Source of the DNA: Notolepis coatsorum
Taxonomy: Eukaryota > Chordata > Actinopteri > Aulopiformes > Paralepididae
NCBI GenBank assembly: GCA_963971535.1
Contig: OZ020599.1
Coordinates: 93,197,765-93,261,764 of the forward strand
DNA: 64,000 nt
Reading direction: 5' to 3'
The stretch's first letter is position 1. Each line of letters starts with the position of its first letter. Position numbers and translations under genes: made by a program. Positions 15,081 to 53,271 of this stretch are shown in pieces. Below the pieces are notes generated by a model, which was given only the letters and a program-made list of their open reading frames with translations, did not search any database and was not told the DNA's origin.

Positions 15081-16533
15081 TGGCGTTCAGGTCTATGGGA
15101 CCGGTTTTCTATGTTTACTAAGATAAAAAAATTATACAATGAATTATTTGTTTTAACCTGACTCATTGGCAAAGGCTAATTATATATAAACACATCCCTC
15201 CCCCCCCCCCCCCACATTTATATTATATGTGGTGTCCAGGTCCACTGTACCCAAAAGTGAGGCAATTCTAGGTGAAAACAATATGGTAAAAATGAAACAA
15301 AAAGGTTCACTCTCTGCCTCCACCTTGTTTCATTCATATTTTTCAAGATAAACATGATTTATTCCATTCATGTCTTGATTATAATGGATTTTTTTTAGAC
15401 ATCACATTTGTTTTACTGATAAATGTGATCTAGCAGAGGTAAACAGCAAATATTAACCATATATGCGGTCTATATTGCTTGTAATTGGGATAAAGTTAAC
15501 ATCTGTTAAGTATTTTTACATTAATTGTTAGCTTTATCGTTTTAAAATCCCTATGCTGTGGGCCCATCAGATCCGCCAACATTGGTTGAGTAACAAAAAA
15601 CCTGAACACCACACAAGGGTTTAGAGCAAATGAATAGTGCTATTCTTTTGTGTGCATGGCTTCTACGTACTGTATATGCCAGCACAGATCTCTCACACAC
15701 ACATACTCTCTCACACGCACTTCTAAGGACCCAACACAAGAAACAATGAGTAAACTTTCCACAAAGGCAGTCATTTGGGAGTTTGTGTTTTAATTCATTA
15801 TGATGCTACATGATCCATAATGGTTGCTTTATTATCTTCAATTGACTACGTTTTGTTAATAACGTTTTTGGTCGTTATCTTTGTTTTATCTCTTTATCTT
15901 CTTAAATCCGTTTTATTTTCATTTAATTTCTGTACATACAAAACAGTATCCAATTGTTTTTGTAGTTACATCTTTGTGTGACTTGTGTGTGTGTGTGTGT
16001 GTGTGTTTCTGAAGCTCTGGTGCAGTTTAAAATTTATATCTTCACAGGTCAGCCATCCCCATCTCACCACCACTCCCTCAGGCAATGCAAAGAAATATAT
16101 CTTTATCTTTTTTTTTAATAACATATAGATAAGTGTGCTTGGGCTGGTCATTTGACAGCCAGGATACAGTTGAGGCAAACAAACTTTTAACCAAGCCCGA
16201 AAATATTAGGAACAGGAAAATGAGGGGGGGGGGGGGGTTTACACACAAAGTCAAAATGAAGATGGTCCCTTTACAGAAGACGGTAATCTTTTTTTCTTTT
16301 TTTGCCAATATAATTCAAAACACAAAAAGCAAGAGAAAGAAAAATTATAATAATCAATAATCAATTCCAGGTCATGTCAATCCATGCAGTAACGCAGAGC
16401 GCACTTAGTTATAACATAGTGCATTTGAATTGTTAGACAGAATTTGTTTTGACTACATGATGAAAAGAAAAATAAGAGAAAGAAAATCCTGTCGCAACGC
16501 ACTAGAAACACAGAAACACTAGAATACTCAACG
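15081..16533. other. intergenic; possible distal vapb 3' UTR
   Basis: No gene is seen. It has a polyC run (about 15199-15213), (GT)n (about 15984-16006) and a G run (about 16224-16237). On the - strand AATAAA occurs at 15828-15833 and could end a very long vapb transcript, but this is speculative. Confidence 0.3.
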
Positions 16534-16669
16534 GACCGTATTCGCATGGCGGCCATTTTGCTCTGAGGTCATGCACAGATCTGGATTTCTATCCACCCTT
16601 TCCCCCCCAAGGAAATCCCAACTTGAGCGTGTGACATAAGAGCAAAATGGCCACCGTGCGAATATGGTC
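16534..16669. mobile_element. small foldback element, 136 bp
   Basis: The left arm GACCGTATTCGCATGGCGGC continues CATTTTGCTCTGAGGTCA. The right arm TGACATAAGAGCAAAATGGC continues CACCGTGCGAATATGGTC and is its inverse with few mismatches. The loop is about 60 bp. Confidence 0.85.
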
Positions 16670-18217
16670 AATGAGCAGAATTGCTATCGTTTTGCAAACG
16701 TATGTTCAAAGTGGGTTTTGCATAAGTCCACTGGTTGAGATAAAGAGTGGGGGGGGGGGGGGTGTCTTTGTTCCTTTTATCCGATACCGTTTTATTTCGT
16801 TCACAACCTGAGGAAGTTATCAACAGTCTGAAGATCTTTCAATTATTTAGTGGGCAAATCTGACACGGTTAACCTCAAAGCTGCCACTTAATAGCAGTTA
16901 TAGACAACTAGTTAGACTGTGTGGAAGAATAGTTCATTTGATAAATTGTCATTTACAAACAGACAAATATATTAATTGAAAGAAAGAAAAACAAAATAAT
17001 AATAATCAACCTATGGGTGTGTTGCTGCATCTGATCGGGGTGAAATAATTTAATTTCTATTTTCAGCTAAACACCCGTTTCTTCCTATACAGGAAATCAG
17101 TTTGGATGACAGGACTTGTGTTAAAAACCATACCTTCCTCCATCATGATAAAGCTCCTTCCCTTCCAGATGCGAGGGTTTCTTTGGGGAATTTCTTCCTC
17201 AAAATTCTATTTTAGAATTCTACCACTTCTATAGAAATGTTTCTAACTTGACAACCTAAACATTCCAAATAGGCCCCCTTTGTATTTCCTGTCGCAGTGT
17301 TACTGTAGTGTAGCAGACAGGAAGTAAACTGGGGCCAAAAAACGCTCCCCTAGCGACGGAAATCCTCTGAAAAGGTCTATAGCTTCCAACGACCAGTAAG
17401 CCATTGTGACACCATCATTAGAATGCCAAGTTGTCCGATTTCTAATCGAAGCGGTGTGATCGCACATCTGAAAGGGTTAAAGACGCAGAGAACAACATTT
17501 CCGTTCTTTTGAACCGAGGAACGCCGTCGACTCGCCAGCGTACGCACATCGTTTAGCGGTTGGAATTCCCTCGGGGTCGGCAACTGGTGATCTCGGGACG
17601 CCCCGTCCGCTAAACTATGTGCTTGTTCGTCGCAAGGGCGTGTGTTTTTCGGTCTACGCGGTCCTGATCCCAAATGATCGAAAATGTTACTTCGATTCAT
17701 CAGCACTTGTCTCCTCATTGCCTTCAAAGAAAGAAAGAGTGAGAGAGAGACAGAGAGAGTGAGCAAGCGATCTTTAAAACATTCACACAGCTGTAGAACT
17801 TAGTCACACCCAGTAGGAAAACAAGAGAAAAAAATAATAAAAAGAACAATCATGGCTTTTACTGGCTCATAATATACTTAATAGCAGTGGTCAGGACCCA
17901 AGTATCAAGTCCCAAAACCATAAATATCAGCTAATATACTATTCGCGTATCTATGTTTTGTTGTTGCCAGAGCGTCTTCACAACCCCCTCTTGGGTTCCT
18001 ACCCACGGGTTGAGAAACGCTGGTTTAGTGGGTCACATCTCAAAGGGTTTGGATGTTGAAGGAGGCCTCTCCTTAATCACCTGGGATCTCCTCTTCCGCA
18101 TCGTCAGAACTAGCTGGAAGACGGTATCGGAAGAACTTCGGACCTCGACCTGCGATGCGTAAAAGAGTGTCGACGCACACAAGGTGTTTAGCTTGAAATG
18201 CGAACTATTTGAATCTC
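16670..18217. other. probable vapb 3' UTR or flank, no gene seen
   Basis: This lies downstream of the vapb stop on the - strand. No repeat family was recognised apart from a G run at about 16748-16762. ORFs such as - strand 17377-17766 have no recognisable family. The 3' end of vapb cannot be placed from sequence alone. Confidence 0.3.
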
Positions 18218-18352
18218 CGGCAGGTGGTTGTACTCGTCTAGCAGGTGGTTGTACTCATCTAGAGGGTAATTGTACTCATTTAGAGGGTAGTTGTTCTCAT
18301 CTAGCAGGTAGTTGTACTCCTCTAGAGGGTAAACATACTCATCTAGTAGGCT
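18218..18352. repeat. 21-bp minisatellite, about 6-7 copies
   Basis: The unit is about GTAGTTGTACTCATCTAGAG plus one base. The period is a multiple of three, so a - strand frame (18188-18568) reads repeated DEYNYPL-like residues. There are no splice signals or similarity, and the frame is better explained by the repeat. Confidence 0.85.
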
Positions 18353-18477
18353 GTCAATTAAATATACGAGGATTGTATTTTGTGCACCGCAATTCCGAAT
18401 GTAAAAAAGTAACCGTATTTTAACATTTGGATTTGCGGCACAAAATAATAAATACAACTCTCGTAATTTTAAATGAC
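18353..18477. repeat. imperfect hairpin next to the 21-bp array
   Basis: GTCAATTAAATATACGAGGA ... TTTTGTGCACCGCAATTCCG is inverted at CGGCACAAAATAATAAATAC ... TCTCGTAATTTTAAATGAC. Arms are about 50 bp with mismatches, suggesting an old MITE. Confidence 0.6.
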
Positions 18478-18579
18478 ATCCAGCAAAGACAAAAACGATG
18501 TCTATGGCAAAAACCCAACTCAGCTGACACAGGGCTCTGGGTTCACTCATGCATGTCTCCATCCTCATTTTAGGATGGT

Positions 18580-19260
18580 GGGGGCTACGGATCGCGGATC
18601 GACCTGACGCGTGTCGCTCCTAGCTACCCGCCCGAGTCCATATTCACAAACCCTCTCGCAGCGGTAGCGCTGATCTGAGAGTCGGTAGCGGTCCGTTTAA
18701 AAGGTTGAATAGTAATACGTGTGTTCCGCGGTCACAGACCCTGGATCGGAGCACTCCTGGGGGAGGCTTTGTGAACATACCGTTGTGTTGAAAATACCAC
18801 ATCTTTAATTTTTTTCTTTCTTTTTTTTTTTTAATTAAGGAGAGACTTCGCAACTTGAACCCAAAGAACAAGGCCCCTTCGCTAAAACCTCGATTGGTTA
18901 TCTGTGCAGGTTAGGGAAGGGGTACTGGACGGAAAGGATAGATTATTAAAAAAAAGAAATAAAAGAAAACAAAAAAAAGGCAAGATGAAAAGGTTGTTGT
19001 TACTCTTGATTCACTTAAATCACCTCCCTTCTTACACATTAAATAATTTCTGCACTACGCCCAACTCTCGTGATATTGCCTCAAACGCTAAAAGAAAGTA
19101 AAGTAAAGGAGAAACCCCAAGACAGAAAAGAGACAAACAAAAACCGAGAAGACATCTCCACCGTTGTTTTAATCTATGTCCTCCAGGCATGATGTCTGTC
19201 TGTCTGTCTGTCTGTCTGTCTGCCGCCGTGCTCTGCCTGTCTCATCTTGTCACTCTTCCG
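18580..19260. other. vapb 3' UTR (proximal) and flank
   Basis: Sequence immediately downstream of the vapb stop on the - strand. A TCTG/CTGT microsatellite is at 19194-19223 and A-rich runs lie at 18950-18990. A possible MITE fragment with TATTCACAAACC and GGCTTTGTGAACATA ends lies at about 18640-18780. Confidence 0.35.
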
Positions 19261-19263
19261 TCT

Positions 19264-46019
<26,756 letters not shown>

Positions 46020-46350
46020 GTCCCGGAGCGTCGGGGTTCCTTTCTGTCGGGACTCGCTAGTCGCTACGAGGACACACAACAGTCAACAACCACAACAACA
46101 ACACAACAGCTAGTCGTTGTTTGTTAGCAGTCGTGAAAAGCTATAACGTTAGTTGACCGAATATACAATCAAGTCCTCGGTTTGTTAGGGTGGAAGGTGG
46201 ATGATTACAGTCGCGCCACCACTACTTCTTCTTTGGACTGCCAACGACAGCTGAGGCTTGCTAGTGCTAATGTGCTAACTCTAGTAAGCAGAGAGGAGAA
46301 GGGAAGGAAGGACTGCGTGACGTCAGGATGGGGGTGCGGGGGGGGGGGGG
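46020..46350 (-). promoter_or_regulatory. vapb: vapb promoter / 5' UTR region with a consensus CRE
   Basis: CpG-containing sequence upstream of the vapb ATG. A perfect palindromic CRE, TGACGTCA, lies at 46318-46325, about 300 bases upstream of the ATG. There is no TATA box at an obvious distance. A G run follows at about 46340-46352. The transcription start is not determinable here. Confidence 0.45.
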
Positions 46351-46528
46351 GCGGTGCCTGCTTGGAATGTCAGCTGGTTTCTTGTAAAATTAAATTAACA
46401 TCATGCCACATCATCTTGTTTACAATGTAACATAAGGAAATAATTATAATAATTTGGGGATAGTTAAGAAACGTAATGATGATGTAATAAAACTAATTTG
46501 GTCAAGTCAACTCCCAATTCACTTTGAA

Positions 46529-46738
46529 AATGGGGGACCCTGATGACGTAAACAAGACAAACGTCTTTCTCTGGTCTGCATCCCCTTAACAATTGTGTGT
46601 ATTGAGCCGTACTGTAATTGTACCCATTCTGAAATCTGTTAAATAAAGTTTTCATTCATTCATTCATTCATTCATTCATTCATTCATTCATTCATTCATT
46701 CATTCATTCATTCATTCATTCATTCATTCATTCATTAA
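46529..46738 (+). mobile_element. retroelement tail family D, copy 2, with (ATTC)n
   Basis: AATGGGGGACCCTGATGACG, TAAACAAGACAAACGTCTTT, CTCTGGTCTGCATCCCCTTA ... CTGTTAAATAAAGTTTTC followed by about 21 ATTC units to 46735. The tail microsatellite is typical of retroelement 3' ends. Confidence 0.88.
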
Positions 46739-46789
46739 AACATCCAATAAATCAGTTTCAACAGATCTATTTCACCCCATCCACCATGT

Positions 46790-47557
46790 GCCCTGGAGCA
46801 AGGCATTAAACCTGCAGTATTGTCCTGTCTTTGACTGCTCATAATAATGCTTGACTCTTGTGTGTACAGTCTCTTTTCCACAGGCTGAGCTTGATCATAA
46901 TGGGCACGGACCACCTCCCCTTCTACTTTGGCGAAGCTGAGGTTGAAAGGGTCAGCAGCTTCGAGTTCCTCGGTGTGCACCATCAGCGAGCACCTCTCCG
47001 GGACACTCCACACGGACACAGTGGTCGAGAAAGCTCTATTTCCTGAGGAGACTGAGTATGTTTGGCATGAATGTAAATACATGGTAAATGGTGCATTTAT
47101 ATAGCGCTTTTATCCAAAGCGCTTTGTTCCTCACATTCACTCACACATTCACACACAGACAGCGGAGGCAACCATGCAAGGTGCCAACCTGCTCATGTGG
47201 AGCAATTAGGGGTTAAGTGTCTTGCTCAAGGACACTTTGACATGCTGCCCGGGAGGAGCAGGAATCGAACCAGGAACCTTCCGATCACCAGACGACCGCT
47301 CTACCTCCTGAGCCACTGTTGTATGACCGCCAGCATCCTCACGAACCTCTACAGGTGCACCATGGAGAGCTTGCTGACGGGCTGCATCACAGCCTGGTAG
47401 AGGGAATGTTCTGCCCACTACCTCAAATCACTACGGATGGGAGTGGAGGCAACACAGCACCAGGCACCACAGTCAGCCATTCAGCACAGAGACACACAGT
47501 TCTCCCTGTTACCGTCTGGCAGATGATACAGGAGCTCGGCTGCACGTAACACCAGAC
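46790..47557 (+). mobile_element. LINE fragment (CR1/L2/Rex1 group) split by SINE C
   Basis: It reads AEVERVSSFEFLGVH before the SINE and ASILTNLYRCTMESLLTGCI TAW after it, both hallmarks of the region downstream of the reverse transcriptase active site. Frames are broken in several places. Confidence 0.8.
47081..47322 (-). mobile_element. SINE family C, full-length
   Basis: From the right on the - strand: CAGTGGCTCAGGAGGTAGAG (A box), TCCTGGTTCGATTCCTGCTC (B box), CAAGTGTCCTTGAGCAAGAC-type body and tail GCGCTATATAAATGCACCAT. Confidence 0.9.
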
Positions 47558-48427
47558 TTAAAGGTGCTGTAAGTGGCATTTTGTTTTTGTTTGTTTGTTA
47601 AAATAAGTGGTCTACATGTTAAAATAATAGCTCTACACTCCGACAGCCAGTCTCCCAGTCCCTCCTGCTCCTGCCCTTTTTTTCTGGTATCCTGTTTCAC
47701 TTTATCCAATCAGGAGAGAGAGCTCCACACTGCAAAAATAAGAAATAAAAACAAAAACACTTTTTTTTTGTTTTAAGCAAATGTGTCCTTGAAACAAGTA
47801 AAATTATCTACCAGTGCAGTGGCTTGGTAAGATTTCTTGAAATAAGTAAAAAAAAAATATCTAGGGTCCTCTCTCCTGATTGGATAAAGTAGGAAGGAAT
47901 ACCAGAAAATTTATTTTGTGTTTACTGCAGAGCGGAGGGACTGGGAGACCCATGTTACTGAGTGAACAGTGAACACCATATCAGTGATGACTGTTGGAAT
48001 GTAGAGCAATCTGACACTTATTTTAACAAAGATATACCACTTACAGCACATTTTTTTTTTTTTATCCACTTTTTCTCCCATTTTTCTATATTTTCTCCCA
48101 TCCCAATTTCGTATCATCCAATTCAACCCTCCCCTGTCAAGAACGCTGTTTCTTGCCTCCCACAAGCCGGCTGCAATGTGGACTAAGTCATACATAGCAC
48201 AAGTCCCCTCCGGTACTTGAGGTAACAGCAGTCGCATCTTTTCACCTGCGCAGCTCGATCTCTCAGTGGCGAGGAGTAACGCGTGGGAGGCTCACGCTGC
48301 CCCCGACACTTCCTGATTCTACTGCGCAGGCGCACCAACCGACCTGTAGGAGTCGCTGTCCACAACGCCCGATCCCCACCCATCAGTTTCCCACCCCCTA
48401 ATACGGCCCACTTACAGCACAAGTTAT
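47558..48427. mobile_element. Kolobok-like MITE with SINE A in its right end
   Basis: The left end TTAAAGGTGCTGTAAGTGGC is inverted at the right as CCACTTACAGCACA. Internal arms CAGTCTCCCAGTCCCTCC and GAGGGACTGGGAGAC, and CTTTATCCAATCAGGAGAGA with its inverse, show a foldback structure. SINE A (48051-48408) interrupts the right terminus. The outer right TTAA is not perfect (GTTATT). Confidence 0.78.
48051..48408 (-). mobile_element. SINE family A, 5'-truncated, with 13-bp target duplication
   Basis: An A/T tail at the left and family A body up to the CCGTATTAGGGGGTG region; the head is missing. CACTTACAGCACA is at 48038-48050 and 48409-48421. Confidence 0.93.
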
Positions 48428-48742
48428 TATTACCAGGTCATCAGGCATCTCAACTCATAAACCTAAATATTCCACTTTGCAAATCTGCTTACCTGCTGTC
48501 TACACTGTTTACGTAAAATGCACCATGACTGCTGCTATTGAACCTGGACTGCTACATACCAATGTGCAATACTGTTGTTACACACAAATCCATATAGTCA
48601 TATAATATAACGTTATTTTATTCACCCCATTCCATTTTCTCATCTCATTCCACAGCAAACGTCATGACATTCATAATTTATTTTTAAGATGGGACCAATT
48701 GCATAACCTCTGCTATGGCTTTGCCTTGGCTGAAGTAACTAA

Positions 48743-48903
48743 ATGGTAAATGGACTGCATTTATGTATCACTTTTATACAAAGTGCTCTACAACTTATGC
48801 CTTACATGTATCCGTTCACTCAGACATTCACACACAGACAGTGGAAGCGACCATGCAAGGTGCCAACCTGCTCATCCGAAGCAGTTAGGGGTTAAGTGTC
48901 TTG
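48743..48903 (-). mobile_element. SINE family C, head-truncated
   Basis: TGGTAAATGGACTGCATTTA, CACACAGACAGTGGAAGCGA and GGTTAAGTGTCTTG, then it meets the next copy head to head. Confidence 0.85.
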
Positions 48904-49156
48904 CGACAGTGGGTCAGGAGGTAGAGTGGATGTCTGGTAATCTGGAGGTTCCCGGTTCGATTCCCACTCCTCCCGGGCAGCGTGTCGAAGCGTCCTTGAG
49001 CAAGACACTTAACCCCTAATTGCTCCTGATGAGCAGGTTGGCACCTTGCATCGTTGCCTCTGCCATCGGTCTGTGAATGTCTGCATGAATGGGTAAATTG
49101 TGAGGAACAAATTGTACAACGCTTTGGATAAAAGCGCTATATAAATGCACCATTTA
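48904..49156 (+). mobile_element. SINE family C, nearly full-length
   Basis: CGACAGTGGGTCAGGAGGTA (A box), CCCGGTTCGATTCCCACTCC (B box), GTCCTTGAGCAAGACACTTA and the tail AGCGCTATATAAATGCACCA. Confidence 0.92.
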
Positions 49157-49498
49157 TTTGCTCAAACTACTGGTAGGTTGACATGCGGCTGTAAACACAG
49201 CAGAGAATGGATTTGCTCTGTTTAACAGATTATAAGGGCGACTGGGGCTGGTTGTCACACTTATCTTTTTTTGCATCTGCACTCTGTTTAAATGCTAATT
49301 GAATCCACAGCCAGTGATGGGGGGAGTAGTTTTACTACATTGCAGTTCAACGTTTTTCACATTTCAATTGTTGAGGCATGTTGTACAAGGCAGATGGTAT
49401 AATCCTGTTTTACAAGTTAACATTCTTGCACTTCCCCTGTGATGAACCCAGATATGGTTATTTGACGTTGGTTCATGTCTGACTGGCTATTAAATACT

Positions 49499-50200
49499 GT
49501 TGACAGAGTCTGGCTATGGGGCAACAATAATATGTTCATGAGACATGGTTTCTCTCTTCAGCCTTTAATCGGCATGGTTTATTATTTACAATTGCACACA
49601 GCAGCACATGAGTTCTCCTCTCCGTGAGAGGCAGGTGGGAAGAGATAGAGGGGGAGGAGACATCTCCTTAAATACCCTCCACCTGGCGGTAGCATTAGCG
49701 GCTCCGCCTATAGCGCCCTCTAGTGGAAACAGTTATGCATAGTTAGACAGCTACTAGCAATCATATAACCTCTAACTTTAACACTCCCACTTAGGGTTGT
49801 CTAGTACACTGTACAACTTCTCCAAAAACTAATTTCAAAGAAAATAATACCGTTCAGAATCATCAAAAAGAATATGGCAGTCAATACTACATAACAGGCA
49901 ATATTTACACACCAAACATGACCTCTGCAAATCTTTTCAATTTCAGTTTCGAAGCAGGCTTCGTCATAGCGTCTGCTACCATGTCGTCTGTTGGACAATA
50001 AATCAGTGTCATTCTTAGCTATGACAATACAGGAATGTATTTATCTAGAACAACTGCTTGAAGGAATGGATACCTATGTATATAAGAAGGCTGTTGTTTA
50101 TGAGGACAACCAGGGAACCATTGCGATTGCTAGAAACCCTGTGTGCCGACAGAGATGTAAACATGTCGATATAAAATATCATTTCATCAGATCTGTCATC
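49499..50200. mobile_element. Ty1/copia LTR retrotransposon remnant (broken, rearranged)
   Basis: A fossil. An LTR-like block of about 285 bp with TG...CA ends lies at about 49499-49783, next to a short stretch of internal sequence. A copia-type RNase H region (AVVYEDNQGTIAIARNP, HVDIKYHFIR) lies at about 50040-50190. The pieces are in opposite orientations, and most of the element is missing. Age unknown; it looks old. Confidence 0.75.
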
Positions 50201-50202
50201 AG

Positions 50203-50370
50203 AGCATGTGTCGGAGGAAGCATGTGATAGTCTCCGCCCTCCCAGACCGACGGTAGGGGGGAGAGTGCGCAACGACCAGGAAGGGGATTAGGAATTGGCA
50301 TAACGACTAACATTGGGATGGGAGAAAAACGGAAAAAGAAGGGGGGAAAAGATCATTAAAAATAAAAAAG
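50203..50370 (+). mobile_element. SINE family B, 3' part only
   Basis: CATGTGTCGGAGGAAGCATG, then TCTCCGCCCTCCCAGACCGA and GGAATTGGCATAACGACTAA. An A-rich end follows. Same as the 3' third of 35042-35518. Confidence 0.85.
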
Positions 50371-51075
50371 AGAAAGCAATGAGATGGAAGGAGCCTGAGA
50401 AGCTTACAATGATTAACTGGTCCCTAACTCTATTGGATGTGATTTATCTTGAGATATCCACAGCCCGGGTGATTGGGGTGGGGCAGGCTGGAATTGACCT
50501 GTGGTTCGCAGCAGCTGAGAAGGTAAAGACCGCAGTGTGCGGCTGAGCGGGGTTGGGGTGCGTGTTCGGGTGAGTCCGGCGGTCTCTTGGGAGGGGGAGG
50601 AGGAAGTGTTTTTGTCTGTCTTGTCCCTTGTCTTGTCATCTTGAGTTTAGCTGGGGATATTATGGGGGGGCAGCTATTTAACTAGTTCTTCACTGTTTGG
50701 CCACTTTTACACGGTCTCTGTGAGTCTATGGAACACCTACAGGTTTTTGTTTTTTCATGAAGGTTCATTGCTCTGGTTTCAGGTCGTGTTCCCCCAAAAA
50801 ATGGTCCTTGTGGTGGGTTGGAGATGTACGTTTTATTAATATGGGGTCACACGGCCGGGAATCGGGACTGAACACTGGTTAAGACCATTTATTAGATAGT
50901 ACCCCTTGGAATTAATTTAGTAGGTTGAACTCTGGTTTCTTTTCTTTTGTCTGTATAATTGTTAGTCATTATTATTATTGTTTTTGTTATTTTCTTGTGA
51001 AGTTCTATGTATTGTGATTGTGGTTAATGTGTTGTCTTGTTTCGTGAGAATGTCAATAAAAAATTTGATCAAAAA
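50371..51075 (+). mobile_element. L1-clade LINE 3' end with poly-A tail
   Basis: The reading LTLLDVIYLEISTARVIGVG ... AAEKVKTAVCG ends ORF2 and resembles the L1 end at 39531-39974. A 3' UTR of about 500 bases follows, with AATAAAAAATTTGATC and a poly-A run at about 51053-51080. Confidence 0.85.
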
Positions 51076-51184
51076 AAAAAAAATAAAAAAGAGAATAAAA
51101 ACATGGGGAATAAAACATAGAGAAATAGTGCAATGTCAATCACAGAGAAATAGTGCAGTATAATAGTCAGTCAAATGCTTTGGT

Positions 51185-51905
51185 AAAGCTTTTTTTTTTA
51201 ATAACGTATTGGCTTCCCTAATATTGTTGGGTAACGTGTTCCACAGTTTTAGGGCGTAGTTTACAAAGGCTGCATCACCGATCTTCTTATGACTCTTTCT
51301 GGTGACCTCTAATAGACCTGCATCTGATGATCGCAGTGTTCTGGCGGTCGGGTGTGTAGTTTATTAGAGAGTCAGCTATGTAGCTGGGTCCTTGTCCATT
51401 TAGAGCTTTGTATGTGAGGAGAAGCACCTTAAAATCCATTCTAAAAGTTACAGGAAGCCAGTGTAGAGTAGCTAAGACGAGACTAATGTGTCCCCTCCTT
51501 TTGGTATTAGTTAGTAGTCTAGCTGCAGAGTTTTGAATGAGCTGGAGTCTTTCAGTCGTTTTCTTGGGGAGACCAGTGAATAGTGCTTTGCAGTAGTCTA
51601 GTCAGCTAGATATAAAAGCATGAATTAGCTTCTCTGCATCATTTTAATTTATGAATAGTGGGCCTACCTTCGCTATGTTTCTGAGATGAAAGAACGCTAA
51701 TTTGGTCACTTTGTTTAAATGGGCATTGAAGTTCAAATCTGAGTCCAGGATGACATCGAGACTTGTCACCTCCGGTTTAATCCAAGTGGTTAAGCTTCCT
51801 AGATTATTTTTTAGCATCTCTCTTTTTGATTTGGGGCCAACAAATAGGACTTCAGTTTTGTCCTCATTCAATTTGAGAAAGTTCTGTATCACACTAGCTC
51901 CCGCT
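51185..51905 (-). mobile_element. 5'-truncated LINE of the L2 group
   Basis: The - strand reads LKLNEDKTEVLFVGPKSKRE, VTKLAFFHLRNIAKVGPLFI, LIHAFISS, LDYCKALFTGLPKKTTERLQ, LHWLPVTFR and VLLLTYKALNGQGPSYIADS. Stops and frame changes are present. Same group as 31875-33190 but a different family. Confidence 0.88.
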
Positions 51906-52264
51906 CAGCGTCTCATTGCATATATCTCGCTTCAGCATATATATACTGAATAAATTTCAAAATGTACCTTTAAATGCCAGCATTCATCTGGCCACACCCC
52001 CATCCGCTTACCTACATAAGCAGGGGTGGTGCCACACACTCATCTCCTTCTCAAATTTCATCACAAGCAACGTGTTGCTCATATGCCCACTTGACGTGGA
52101 GAAAAATATTTACTCTGAGGAAAGGAAGAACAAAATACGGCGATATTGTCTTCGTCACTGGAGTGTCTGGAAGATGGTGATCATTCTAAAATCCTCCACC
52201 GATTTTCGTATTGGGAGCGGCAGTGACTTCTCCATTATTTAAATTGACATTTTCACATTTAAAC

Positions 52265-52498
52265 TCATCCAATGCTTCCAAAGACATGTTGTCTCCGATC
52301 ATGGGCAGAGATGAATTCCTCACAGAGTTCTCTCATGTCAAAGGCATCAACTCTTTCTTGATGTATATGACAAACTGCCACACTGATCAACCTTTTCTGC
52401 TTCATGGAGTTGCGAAGCCAGGTCTTCAACCTCCGGACTCCGCTGAAACTCCTCTCAGCTTCAGCAGAGGATGTGGGAACAACCAGCAATAGCCTCAC
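52265..52498 (-). mobile_element. hAT transposase C-terminal (dimerisation) fragment
   Basis: The - strand frame reads LLLVVPTSSAEAERSFSGVR, RLKTWLRNSMKQKRLISVAV, CHIHQERVDAFDMRELCEEF. SSAEAERSFS is the signature of the hAT C-terminal dimerisation domain in ZBED/TTF-type zinc-finger transposases. The N-terminal and catalytic parts are not seen. Confidence 0.85.
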
Positions 52499-52627
52499 AA
52501 GGACTAGGCGACAGCGTAGTAAAACTTAGTTTGCTTTGAAGAAGTAGCTTTCTCCTCTTGGGCGACGGATTTTAACACACACCTTGGGCGACGTATTTTA
52601 ACACACACCTCGGCTGACGACCCAAGC

Positions 52628-52722
52628 TATTATTATGCAAAGACAAGTACTTTAGCGAGTGGGTACTTGGCCCGTGCAGGGCAAGAATGCGACCCCCATC
52701 TACTGCTCTTTGCATAATAATA
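52628..52722. repeat. short inverted repeat
   Basis: CTATTATTATGCAAAGACAA is inverted at CTCTTTGCATAATAATAG, with a spacer of about 57 bases. Confidence 0.75.
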
Positions 52723-53271
52723 GGACAGGTAGTCAGACTCAGCTCTTTGGACGGTAAAACGTGGGAGGTACAATAACTGCATTCTGAAAACATGCGGGGG
52801 ACACTTTCCGATGTCCCCGGCGTCAGTTACGCCCCTGCACTAGATGACTTACCCGTGCTGCTGGCCAACGGAGACCGACATTGCCACATGGCGGCCATCT
52901 TGCGTCGGTGGAGCACGCCCACTCATAACATGCATGTCTATGGTGCAGGTGCATGTACTATTGAAATAACCATAGCTTGCTCAATTTTCAACCGTCTGGT
53001 TTGTTAAAAACGTCAGAGATGTAGTTATCATACTGCATACTTATAATGGACTTTCATATGAAAAGAAAAAGCAAGAATCATAACGTTTGTAATAAACCAA
53101 ACTGTTTGTAAATCCGTCAAGATTTCAGCGAGTTAAAAGTATTTTTGTTTGTGCAGATCATCACCATCATCAGTAAGTCCACTGAAACAAGATGGCCGCC
53201 GGTGAACTACGCGGGAGACTCCGCTGTGAGCCATCTAGTGTTATATATATCTATGGGTGCAGTTACCTGCT

